This document shows, in pieces, positions 1-6,204 of a stretch of DNA of 9,077 nucleotides (positions are counted from its first letter, which is position 1; each line of letters opens with the position of its first letter). The notes beneath the pieces are model-generated. The model did not search any database and was not told the DNA's origin. It was given only the letters and a program-made list of their open reading frames with translations. The DNA is from Flavobacteriales bacterium UBA3364 (GTDB lineage: Bacteria; Bacteroidota; Bacteroidia; Flavobacteriales_F; PHOS-HE28): the NCBI GenBank assembly GCA_002360495.1, contig DEQO01000176.1, positions 1 to 9,077 on the forward strand. The letters are read 5' to 3'. Both the position numbers and the translations under genes were made by a program.

Positions 1-1373
1 ATCACATCGCGGTCGTTGCCCGTTCCGGTGTACATGATGGTGCCGTTCATGTTCACGTCGCGGTTGCTGTAGACGTTCACGACCGTATTGGTGGGCACCA
101 ATCCACCGATGGATTGAAGGATGAGGTCCCTGTCATTCCCGGTCCCGGTGTACCGGATACTTCCCTCACCACTGGCATCCCCTGGCCAAAGGCACTGAAC
201 GCTTCCGACCGCCACACGGGCCGAAGTGCCGTACGTGGCCGTACTGGCGGAACGGAAGTCGATGGTGGAGGCTGAAGGATCCCCCAAGAGGGCGACGGCC
301 GAAGAGGTCATGATGCCAAGGTGGTTCCGATGCCGAAGGGCGACATGGTAACTCCCTTGGGCGAGGGGAACGTTGATCGGTGCAGCTCCGGTCAAACCCA
401 CGACATCCCCATCGCGTTGGATCAGGGCCGAACGCGAATGCAGCACGATCGCCGGGTTGGTCGCACTGCGAAGCTCAACGACCACCCAATCCACAATGGC
501 ATTGGCTCCGGTGATCCCGAGCAGCGATGGCGCGATCGAGGCTCCCGGGGAGGAGCCGACGTAGGTATAGCCCAAGCCGCTGTATGGCTCGACGGTGGGA
601 ACGAGCGCCCCCGCCCTGAGCTGGTCGGTCATCCATGTGCCGGAAGGCAATGCCCCTGCAAGTGCAGCGCGCAGGTTGAAATTGACCCCACAATCACCCA
701 TCGCACCAGGGATCAGCACGGAGGTCGGACGGAAGCACTCCACCTGGATGCCATTGCATGTGAGACCAAGATTTGCGGTGGGAAAAATGTCCACCACATA
801 GTTACCTGGGGGCAGGGCGGTATTGAAGCGCCAGTGTGTTCCGGGTCCGGGGGTCCAGTCGCTGGCCACGGAACCGTTCCACGTGACCATCGTTCCGGTA
901 TTGAAGATGTTGTAGGTCCATGGCCCCGGGCAGGCACTGTACTGCGACGTGGAGATGCCTGTGCTGTACTTCCCGGTCCAGCCCAGTGTGATGCCTACCG
1001 CGCAATCATTGACGACGGAGATCTCCGGCGGCATGGGAATGTGATCCGCCCAGGACACGACGGTCGAGGCGGTGCAGCCCACGGCATCCACCACCAGAAC
1101 AGTCGCTTGGTTCACGCCCGGCTGTGCGCCGAGCACGCCGCTCCACCATCCGTTCCAAGTGACCTGTTGTACCAGAACGGACCCGAACAGCGAAGTGAAG
1201 GTCACCGTGAAAGGCGCCGTTCCACCGTTCCAGGACGCACCTGCCTGAGGTGTGTCCCAGCTCGAACAATCCTCGGTCACACCGGCGCTGGTCAGCACCA
1301 GACCGCATTGGGCCGTTGCCAGGACCGGAAGGGCACCGACAGCAACCATCCATAGACACTTCAGCCACTTCAT
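1..1373 (-). CDS. Large secreted hemagglutinin/adhesin-like protein, N-terminal part (C-terminus beyond left edge)
   Basis: The frame is open for 457 codons from an ATG at 1373 (reading leftward) to the window edge, so the gene is partial. Residues 1-22 form a signal peptide (MKWLKC, hydrophobic core, ending ATAQ), so the product is exported. Residues about 45-105 (WNGGTAPFTVTFT ... VVDAVGCTAS) resemble an SprB/PKD-like beta-sandwich repeat. Residues about 230-395 contain a block I associate with secreted Bacteroidota proteins often labelled hemagglutinin: LRAALAG, EPYSGLGYTYVG, NAIVDWVVVELR, RSALIQRDGDVVG and YHVALRHRNHLGIMT. From 393 come CLWPGD and two dockerin-like loops (see repeat entries). 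The family normally ends soon after these repeats, sometimes with a sorting tail, so perhaps little is missing. A surface-attached or released adhesin is an inference; binding partner unknown. It is divergently oriented from the secreted cassette at 1568. The gene is real with high confidence; the role is uncertain. Confidence 0.85.
   Translation of the reverse strand, partial: MKWLKCLWMVAVGALPVLATAQCGLVLTSAGVTEDCSSWDTPQAGASWNGGTAPFTVTFTSLFGSVLVQQVTWNGWWSGVLGAQPGVNQATVLVVDAVGCTASTVVSWADHIPMPPEISVVNDCAVGITLGWTGKYSTGISTSQYSACPGPWTYNIFNTGTMVTWNGSVASDWTPGPGTHWRFNTALPPGNYVVDIFPTANLGLTCNGIQVECFRPTSVLIPGAMGDCGVNFNLRAALAGALPSGTWMTDQLRAGALVPTVEPYSGLGYTYVGSSPGASIAPSLLGITGANAIVDWVVVELRSATNPAIVLHSRSALIQRDGDVVGLTGAAPINVPLAQGSYHVALRHRNHLGIMTSSAVALLGDPSASTIDFRSASTATYGTSARVAVGSVQCLWPGDASGEGSIRYTGTGNDRDLILQSIGGLVPTNTVVNVYSNRDVNMNGTIMYTGTGNDRDV
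3..65 (-). repeat. Dockerin-like repeat unit B within the adhesin-like gene
   Basis: This encodes residues 437-457, with D439-V-N-M-N-G followed by YTGTGNDRD, repeating unit A at a 40-residue period. The DNA of the two units is also similar, each containing a GTGTAC next to a GTTCCGG or GTCCCGG stretch on the plus strand. The window edge cuts just after this unit. Confidence 0.6.
126..185 (-). repeat. Dockerin-like repeat unit A within the adhesin-like gene
   Basis: This encodes residues 397-416, with D399-A-S-G-E-G followed by YTGTGNDRD. The D-x-S/N-x-x-G spacing resembles an EF-hand/dockerin calcium loop, but no calcium binding can be shown here. Unit B lies 40 residues further on. The linker after unit A (IGGLVPTNT) is also typical of the family. 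Confidence 0.6.
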
Positions 1374-1567
1374 GGCTCTGGGTATCAATTGTGTTCCATA
1401 CAAATGACGCACATCCGGGAGATAGTTGCCAATGCACACCGCCGATCTCCGGCCCAAACCAGTCCCAAGGCCACAAGGTACCAGCCCTAGGAAGGCCCCT
1501 CTCCGACTGGGGAAGCGAGCGCTAGGATCGGTTCGAACCGGAATGCTCGTCGCGTGTACAGGCGGGC
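1374..1567. other. Divergent intergenic region between adhesin-like gene and secreted cassette
   Basis: These 194 bases separate two genes transcribed away from each other, so they should hold both promoters. No perfect TAnnTTTG element is visible on either strand. The best structure is a 12-bp perfect palindrome at 1529-1540, 27 bases before the start of the first cassette gene. No tRNA or small gene was recognised. Lack of a clear vegetative promoter could mean an alternative sigma factor or simply degenerate elements. Confidence 0.6.
1529..1540. promoter_or_regulatory. 12-bp perfect palindrome, possible operator
   Basis: CGGTTCGAACCG is its own reverse complement and lies in the divergent intergenic region, 27 bases upstream of the first cassette ATG. 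This position suits a repressor or activator site. About two such palindromes are expected by chance in a window this size, so the call is weak. Confidence 0.2.
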
Positions 1568-2080
1568 ATGCGGCTCCTTGGGACCCTGTTGGCCGTCCTC
1601 CCCACCCTGCTCTCCGCCCAGCACTGCGGCTACGACCACGCGTCCATCATCGTTGTCCACCCCCACCGGGTGAACAGCCCCACCGTGGAGCCCCGCCTGC
1701 GCATCACCCTGCTGGACACCGACCACCTGCCGGTCATGATCCACGGGCAGGAGTGGAACCGGTTCCGACCGAACGACAGGAGCGGCGCACTTCACGACCG
1801 TGCCTGGCAGCCTCACTTCGAACGGTACAAGGACTTGGAGTTCCCCTTTGCCGGGGACAACTACGTGCTGGTGATCCCCTCCCACCTCGACTACACGGGG
1901 TACTCGATCCTGGTGCAGGACGAGCGCAACGGCGGCATGGGCGAGCTGAAGCGTACCGTGGTGCCCATCTCGAACAACGACGTGTATGGCCTGTGCGGCA
2001 CCTTCGATGAGGAGGTCTATCCGACCAGGAAGGGAAGACCGGACTTCAAGCCGGTGGACATCATCCTTTACACCCCATGA
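1568..2080 (+). CDS. Secreted protein of unknown function, HCxYD family (cassette gene 1)
   Basis: This 170-residue protein has a signal peptide (MRLLGTLLAV..., cleavage near LLSA/QHC). The Cys at 20 is not in a lipobox, so a soluble exported protein is expected rather than a lipoprotein. I recognise no named domain. The mature part begins HCGYD, then SIIVVHPH, LRITLLD (44-50), a central charged region, FAGDNYVLVIP (94-104), ILVQDER (114-120), a second Cys in YGLCGTFDEE (140-149) and GRPDFKPVDI near the end. Cys20 and Cys143 are both kept in the next gene's product, which suggests a disulfide. The composition looks beta-rich. The last base pairs overlap the next gene through ATGA at 2077-2080. 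No Shine-Dalgarno is evident before the ATG. It heads the five-gene run and is presumably cotranscribed with it. Function unknown. Confidence 0.85.
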   Translation: MRLLGTLLAVLPTLLSAQHCGYDHASIIVVHPHRVNSPTVEPRLRITLLDTDHLPVMIHGQEWNRFRPNDRSGALHDRAWQPHFERYKDLEFPFAGDNYVLVIPSHLDYTGYSILVQDERNGGMGELKRTVVPISNNDVYGLCGTFDEEVYPTRKGRPDFKPVDIILYTP

Positions 2081-2601
2081 GAACCCTCCTGCTCCTCACC
2101 CTGCTTCCCTTGGGCGCTGCGGCCCAGCATTGCGCCTACGACTTCAGCTCGGTGATCGTGGTGCGGCCGCATGCCGCTGGTGATACCGCGGTGATCGAAG
2201 GCCTGCGGATCACCCTGCTGGATGGCAACAACCTGCCGGTGGTCCACAACGAGAAGCCCTGGTACCTCTTCCACCGCAATGTGAAGCTGGACCTGCCCTA
2301 CCGCAAGCGGGGCTACTACGGCGTTCCCGACTTCTTCCCCTTCGCCAAGAACAACTACATCCTGGTGGTGCCCGACGACTTCATCACCGAAGGGATGAAG
2401 GTGCTGGTCCAGGACGAACGCGATGCGGGGCCATTGAACAAGGAGCGGGACCAGTGGCCCGTGCGGTACAAGCAAGCGGTCGTGCCGCTCACCGCCTTCG
2501 ATAGCTACGAGCTCTGCGGCGTGTTCGATGAGGAGGAGTACCCGCCCATGGAAGGAAGACCGAACTTCACCCCGGTGGACGTCACCCTGATCCGGCGATG
2601 A
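2077..2601 (+). CDS. Secreted protein of unknown function, HCxYD family (cassette gene 2, tandem paralogue of gene 1)
   Basis: This 174-residue protein has signal peptide MRTLLLLTLLPLGAAAQ and is a clear paralogue of the preceding gene product. Shared blocks in order: HCAYDFSSVIVVRPH (18-32), LRITLLDGNNLPV (43-55), FPFAKNNYILVVP (87-99), VLVQDERD (109-116), VVPL (135-138), ELCGVFDEEEYP (145-156) and GRPNFTPVDVTLI (160-172). Cys19 and Cys147 match the cysteines of gene 1. The region between about 56 and 86 differs in sequence, so it may be the specificity-determining or loop part. The start codon overlaps the stop of gene 1 (ATGA) with no Shine-Dalgarno, which points to translational coupling. 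Similarity is visible in DNA as well, especially in the last 80 bases of each gene, indicating a tandem duplication. Function unknown. Confidence 0.87.
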   Translation: MRTLLLLTLLPLGAAAQHCAYDFSSVIVVRPHAAGDTAVIEGLRITLLDGNNLPVVHNEKPWYLFHRNVKLDLPYRKRGYYGVPDFFPFAKNNYILVVPDDFITEGMKVLVQDERDAGPLNKERDQWPVRYKQAVVPLTAFDSYELCGVFDEEEYPPMEGRPNFTPVDVTLIRR

Positions 2602-3164
2602 GAACCCTGCTCCTTTTCCTCTTGTGCGCGCTGCGCCTTGGCGCGAAGGCACAACCCCATTTCGACCGCAACTACTGTGGTTTCGCCCCGAACGACAGCA
2701 TCGACATCACCCGCGACGGCATCCCCGACCTGGTGGTGCTGGGCTCATGCAGCGGAACCGACGATGAACCGAGCAGTTCGGGGTCCTGCCACCTCCTGGT
2801 GTTGAACCTGCCGGGCACGACCATCCTGAACACACGCGATGCCCAAGGCTATTGGCGCACCAAGGTCTGCGCCGTCGGGGACCGGATCCCTGCCGTGCCC
2901 ACCGGACCGCAGGACGACCTGCAGATCCCCCAGGTGAACTACACGGACGGTTACGTGCAAGTGGCCTATTGGGGCTACGGACACCAGTCGGCCTTGGTCA
3001 CCGTCACGCCCGGTCTGGCCACTCAACGCTACGTGTTCCAGGTGATGCTCGATGGTAACCTGTGGCACGGCTCGTTCGCGATCGACAGGGCCAATAGCAC
3101 GGGCCAGGTGAACGTCCGCGTAGGCGTGCTGGTGCCGGCCGACCAAGCCTTCGTGTTGCGATGA
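2598..3164 (+). CDS. Secreted protein with one copy of a DxTxDGxxDL repeat unit (cassette gene 3)
   Basis: This 188-residue product has signal peptide MRTLLLFLLCALRLGAKAQ. It opens with SIDITRDGIPDLVVLG (34-49), which resembles the D-x-N-x-D-G-x-x-D-L loops of FG-GAP/VCBS repeats; D36, T38, D40 and D44 could ligate calcium (inference). Further blocks are LNLPGTTILN (69-78), VAYWGYG (122-128), RYVFQVMLDG (144-153) and a C-terminal stretch ending LVPADQAFVLR. The same blocks occur in the same order in both halves of the 396-residue protein at 3560, so this is a single-unit relative of that gene. Four mature cysteines are present (27, 51, 64, 91). ATGA overlaps link it to the genes on both sides. 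No enzyme motif is seen; function unknown. Confidence 0.85.
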   Translation: MRTLLLFLLCALRLGAKAQPHFDRNYCGFAPNDSIDITRDGIPDLVVLGSCSGTDDEPSSSGSCHLLVLNLPGTTILNTRDAQGYWRTKVCAVGDRIPAVPTGPQDDLQIPQVNYTDGYVQVAYWGYGHQSALVTVTPGLATQRYVFQVMLDGNLWHGSFAIDRANSTGQVNVRVGVLVPADQAFVLR

Positions 3165-3556
3165 GAACGCTGGCCCTGCTCCTGGCACTGCTGATCGCTC
3201 CTGTGGTGTTCGGCAAGGGTCGGGCCTTTGCGTACACGATGGAAGGCTACGCCTACGACAAGCACTCGTCGGACCTCCTCCGCAACACTTCCGTGCTGAT
3301 CGGGAAGCAGCTGGTGAACACGGATGACCGCGGCTGGTATTCGGTGCGCATCAGCGGCATCACCTGCGATCGCGGTGACAGTCGGGCGGAGATCGATCGT
3401 TGCAATGAAGCGCTTTACGGCGAACTTGTGATACGGCGGCTCTTCAGCGACACGAGCATCACCATCCGCACCAACTGGAAGGACCATGCCTGCATCGACC
3501 GGATCGCCTTCACACCCCCGTGCTACATTTCACGACGGGATCTCTTCGTACCCTGA
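3161..3556 (+). CDS. Small secreted protein with carboxypeptidase-regulatory-like beta fold (cassette gene 4)
   Basis: This 131-residue protein has a signal peptide (MRTLALLLALLIAPVVFG). Residues 28-64 (EGYAYDKHSSDLL, NTSVLIGKQLV, NTDDRGWYSVRI) fit the pattern of CarboxypepD_reg-like domains: a G-x-V-x-D turn, a modified strand, then T-x-x-x-G-x-Y/F-x-v. Such domains are often found at the start of Bacteroidota outer-membrane proteins, but here one stands alone. The C-terminal half has four cysteines (69, 81, 111, 121), consistent with two disulfides, and a TSITIRTN strand. It ends in basic/hydrophobic RRDLFVP. The ATG overlaps the stop of gene 3, and the next gene begins 3 bases after its stop. 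The domain call is moderate; function unknown. Confidence 0.8.
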   Translation: MRTLALLLALLIAPVVFGKGRAFAYTMEGYAYDKHSSDLLRNTSVLIGKQLVNTDDRGWYSVRISGITCDRGDSRAEIDRCNEALYGELVIRRLFSDTSITIRTNWKDHACIDRIAFTPPCYISRRDLFVP

Positions 3557-3559
3557 CCC

Positions 3560-4750
3560 ATGCACCGCGCGATCTCCGTCCTGCTAATAAGCCTCGACCT
3601 TCTCGCCTTGCAGGCGGAAGCACAGGACTCTCGCATCATCCCCGGTCCACCGCCCGATGAATACGTGGACGTGACCGGCGATGGCAGAGCCGACCTGCTG
3701 ATCACGAGCCGCACCGTGCACATCACTGATCCACAGCAACCGGGCTACCTGGGTAAGTACCTATTGGGCGTGCGCACGCTCAGCGGCACCGCGGTCCTCA
3801 TGTGGAGCACCCGCAGTACGCAGCGGTGGTATACGGTGGAAGACAGCACACAGCTCGACACCGGGCTGCTGGCCAAGCGCATCCACTTCAAGCAACTGCG
3901 TTGGACCGATGAGGGCCAGCCCACGGAGTTCTGGCTGCTGGAGCGCCCCTTCGGACCAGCGATCACCAAGGATCAGGACGGCTGGTACGGAACGGGCGAC
4001 CATCACAATGGGCACACGATGGTGCTCCGCAGCGTCAACGAGCGCGGTACGAGCGTCGCCGCTTTCGAGTTCGAGCTCCCGTATCCCTATGGCCGCGTGG
4101 CGATCAATACGAAACACGCAGCGCGTGTGCCGAACGGCTATGGTGAGGAAGGCGACCCCATCGCACCGAAGCGCGAACCCAGTGAACCGCCCTTCGACTT
4201 CGGCCATGAACCATCGGAACCGCAGGTGATGGTTCCGCCGGGAGTGCCTCCGAACGAGTACATCGACCTCACCTCGGACGAGATCCCCGACCTGGTGATC
4301 ACCGGAAAGAACGCTCCACACCATGCGCCAGCGCCGCCTCTCGGCACGTACCATCGTGGCATTGAACAGCTACCCGGCACCGCCTTCTTGATGGCCAAGA
4401 CGGCGGACGGCAGCTTCGCTCCCTTCACCCTGCGCGAGGGGCAGGAGCTGACTCCTGATCAACTGACCCAGGGCCTGGCCGCGGACAGGTTCCGATGGGC
4501 CGAACCACCGCGTTGGCCTGAGTTCATCGAGGTGTTGTGGCAGCGCTATGGGTCCTTGCGCACCGCCGACGAACCCGTGGGCTGGCTTCCAACGACCAGG
4601 CCTCTGCTGGAGAACTACATATTCCGCGGTACGCAGTACGGCCGCCCCATGCTCGGCTGTTTCGAGGTCGAATACACCACGCCCGGGGGTGAGCTGGGGC
4701 TGCGGATCCTGAACCTAGTGGATGAAGGGCAGGTGCTGCGGCATTACTGA
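3560..4750 (+). CDS. Secreted protein with two DxTxDGxxDL repeat units (cassette gene 5)
   Basis: This 396-residue protein has a signal peptide (MHRAISVLLISLDLLALQAEAQ) and consists of two homologous units (about 29-190 and 228-396). They are joined by a Pro/Glu-rich linker (191-227) with EPSEP occurring twice. Paired blocks are: EYVDVTGDGRADLLI with EYIDLTSDEIPDLVI; GVRTLSGTAVLM with GIEQLPGTAFLM; FWLLERP with EVLWQRY; GWYGTG with GWLPTT; and GTSVAAFEFE with GRPMLGCFEVE. The second unit also matches the protein at 2598 down to its C-terminus (LVDEGQVLRHY against LVPADQAFVLR). In unit 1 the loop is the fuller acidic type (D37, D41, D45); in unit 2 DG is replaced by DE. Only one mature Cys (367) is present, so disulfides are not conserved with gene 3. 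The stop TGA at 4748-4750 abuts the stop of the opposing MFS gene. Function unknown. Confidence 0.87.
   Translation: MHRAISVLLISLDLLALQAEAQDSRIIPGPPPDEYVDVTGDGRADLLITSRTVHITDPQQPGYLGKYLLGVRTLSGTAVLMWSTRSTQRWYTVEDSTQLDTGLLAKRIHFKQLRWTDEGQPTEFWLLERPFGPAITKDQDGWYGTGDHHNGHTMVLRSVNERGTSVAAFEFELPYPYGRVAINTKHAARVPNGYGEEGDPIAPKREPSEPPFDFGHEPSEPQVMVPPGVPPNEYIDLTSDEIPDLVITGKNAPHHAPAPPLGTYHRGIEQLPGTAFLMAKTADGSFAPFTLREGQELTPDQLTQGLAADRFRWAEPPRWPEFIEVLWQRYGSLRTADEPVGWLPTTRPLLENYIFRGTQYGRPMLGCFEVEYTTPGGELGLRILNLVDEGQVLRHY
3644..4129 (+). repeat. Protein-level repeat unit 1 of cassette gene 5
   Basis: This encodes residues 29-190. It is homologous to unit 2 by five collinear blocks, starting with the DVTGDGRADLL acidic loop and ending near GRVAINTKHAARV. 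Confidence 0.65.
4241..4747 (+). repeat. Protein-level repeat unit 2 of cassette gene 5
   Basis: This encodes residues 228-396. It begins with YIDLTSDEIPDLVI and ends at the C-terminus. It looks closer to the single-unit protein at 2598 than unit 1 does, sharing IPDLV, LPGT and the terminal LV...Q...LR. Confidence 0.65.
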
Positions 4751-5986
4751 TCAGGCGCTGGCTGATGTGGTCGCCTTCTCCCCCTCCACCATCCTTTTCA
4801 GCACCAACAGCATACCCATGGCCAGCACCAGCATACCCGTAAAAATGTACCACGTCAGCGCATAGCCGAACCGGTCGACGAGGTTGAGGCCGAGCGTATG
4901 CCCGATGATGTGCGCAACGCTCCATGAAATGGTGAACAAGGCCATGTACGCGCCGGGTTTCCCTTGCTCAGCCCGGTCGTATGCGAAACGGTTCATGAAG
5001 GGAAAGTTCAACATCTCTCCCACCGTCATGAAAAGCATGCCGATCCATAGGAAGGCAATGTGCGGAGCGAGGTTGAGCATGACGAAGCTGAGCGCGATGA
5101 AGGCAACGCTCACCACCAGGACCCGGGAACGATCGGATCCACGGTCCTCGCTGTACTTGATCAGTGGCATCTCGACAAGGAAGATGAGCGCGCCGTTCAT
5201 ACCGAGCAGCAGGCCTATGTTGAATTCGTCAAGTCCGAAAACGTCGCTGTAGAAGAGCGGTACCGTACTGAAGTACTGGAGAAATGGAACGCAGATGAGC
5301 ACCGTGGTGAGCAGGAAGAACAGGAAGGGCCCATCGCGATAGGGCGATCGAAGCGCTCCGGAGCGCGCAGCATCATTGTCCTTCTGTGCTTGTGCGCGAG
5401 GCAATCCGTAGAGCATCATGCCCATGGCGATGAGGCAGGTGAGACCATCCACCCAGAACAATCCCGCATAGCCCAGCCCAGCAATGATCAGCCCACCCAC
5501 TGCGGGCCCCATGCTGAAACCCAGATTGATGGCGAGCCGGATCAACGTCACGGCCCGGGTACGGCTTTGGGGACCAGCGTAGGCACGAATGGCCACGAAC
5601 ATGGCCGGACGGAACGCATCGCTCAAGAGCAGCAACACGAAGATCCCGATGCAGAAAGGCCAGAAGCCATTCACGTACTGAAGGAAAATGAAGGCCACAC
5701 CCGAGGTGAGCAGCGCGCCGACCATGACATCGTAGAAACCGAACTTGTCCGCAAGCTTTCCACCCAGCCACGAGCCCACCACGGATCCAGCGCCAAAACT
5801 GCTCATGATCCAGCCAACCTCTTCCAACGTAAGGTGCATGTCCTTCGTGAGATAGAGCGACAGGAAGGGCACCACCATGGTACCCGCGCGGTTCACGAAG
5901 GTGATGAAGGCCAGCACCCATACCTCACGGCTGAGGCCATCGAAGGAACCGATGTAGAAGCGATAACCTCGCTTGAGCGATCGCAC
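4751..5986 (-). CDS. MFS transporter, 12-helix drug:H+ antiporter-like
   Basis: This complete 411-residue integral membrane protein has about twelve hydrophobic segments, the size and pattern of a major facilitator superfamily carrier. Motif A is seen in the loop after helix 2 (GGKLADKFG, 75-83). R150 followed by NLGFSMGPAVGG (154-165) resembles motif C of the DHA1 antiporter family. A hydrophilic central loop (about 198-219, RAQAQKDNDAARSG) separates the two halves. The likely role is proton-driven export of small molecules across the inner membrane; the substrate cannot be told. The start is GTG at 5984-5986: an in-frame TAG at 5996-5998 excludes any earlier start, and the next Met (residue 37) would remove helix 1. 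The gene converges on the secreted cassette with no intergenic base between the two stop codons. It follows the small membrane protein gene on the same strand after a 218-base gap. Confidence 0.93.
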   Translation of the reverse strand: MRSLKRGYRFYIGSFDGLSREVWVLAFITFVNRAGTMVVPFLSLYLTKDMHLTLEEVGWIMSSFGAGSVVGSWLGGKLADKFGFYDVMVGALLTSGVAFIFLQYVNGFWPFCIGIFVLLLLSDAFRPAMFVAIRAYAGPQSRTRAVTLIRLAINLGFSMGPAVGGLIIAGLGYAGLFWVDGLTCLIAMGMMLYGLPRAQAQKDNDAARSGALRSPYRDGPFLFFLLTTVLICVPFLQYFSTVPLFYSDVFGLDEFNIGLLLGMNGALIFLVEMPLIKYSEDRGSDRSRVLVVSVAFIALSFVMLNLAPHIAFLWIGMLFMTVGEMLNFPFMNRFAYDRAEQGKPGAYMALFTISWSVAHIIGHTLGLNLVDRFGYALTWYIFTGMLVLAMGMLLVLKRMVEGEKATTSASA

Positions 5987-6204
5987 GGCGCGAACCTACC
6001 AAGGGCCAAGGCAACTACGGTTGTTCCAGGGCGCCGGTCGCAGGTGCGAGCGTCCTCGCTGACGATGGCACTGCGTTCCACGTGCCCCAGGTCCCGTGCC
6101 GTCAAGCCAGGACCCATCGAACCGCGCGATACGACCAGGCCGACCGACGTCCGTACCAGTGGATCGATCAGCACCGATCACCTGATAAGCCTACTGCGAT
6201 GCGT
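5987..6204. other. 218-base gap without a recognisable gene
   Basis: Short open frames exist here but show no recognisable protein, and they run into neighbours out of frame. No tRNA, terminator with a T-run or mobile-element end was seen. It should contain the promoter of the MFS gene if that is not cotranscribed with the gene at 6205. A partial -7-like TAGGTTCG lies at 5991-5998 on the minus strand, only 4 bases before the GTG. Confidence 0.5.

Noticed and set aside
321..1355. 344-codon open frame on the plus strand
   Set aside because: It lies antisense to the adhesin-like gene, is Arg/Gly/His-rich with no domain, and the minus frame has a signal peptide and recognisable repeats.
1395..1430. 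Minus-strand TTGG / 20 bases / GTCATTTG as the promoter of the adhesin-like gene
   Set aside because: The TTTG half fits but the essential TA of the -7 element is missing, so I did not annotate it.
1529..1545. GGTTCGAAC-like stretch as a tRNA T-arm
   Set aside because: The flanking bases do not form a T-stem, and no acceptor, D or anticodon arm can be drawn in the preceding 60 bases.
1426..2010. 194-codon plus-strand frame covering the cassette leader and most of gene 1
   Set aside because: The Pro/Arg/His-rich translation without a signal peptide is out of frame with the paralogue-supported gene 1.
3524..3531. TACATTTC as an internal promoter for cassette gene 5
   Set aside because: It matches five of six -7 positions but lies inside the upstream coding frame, with no -33 element at 19-21 bases; chance is likely.
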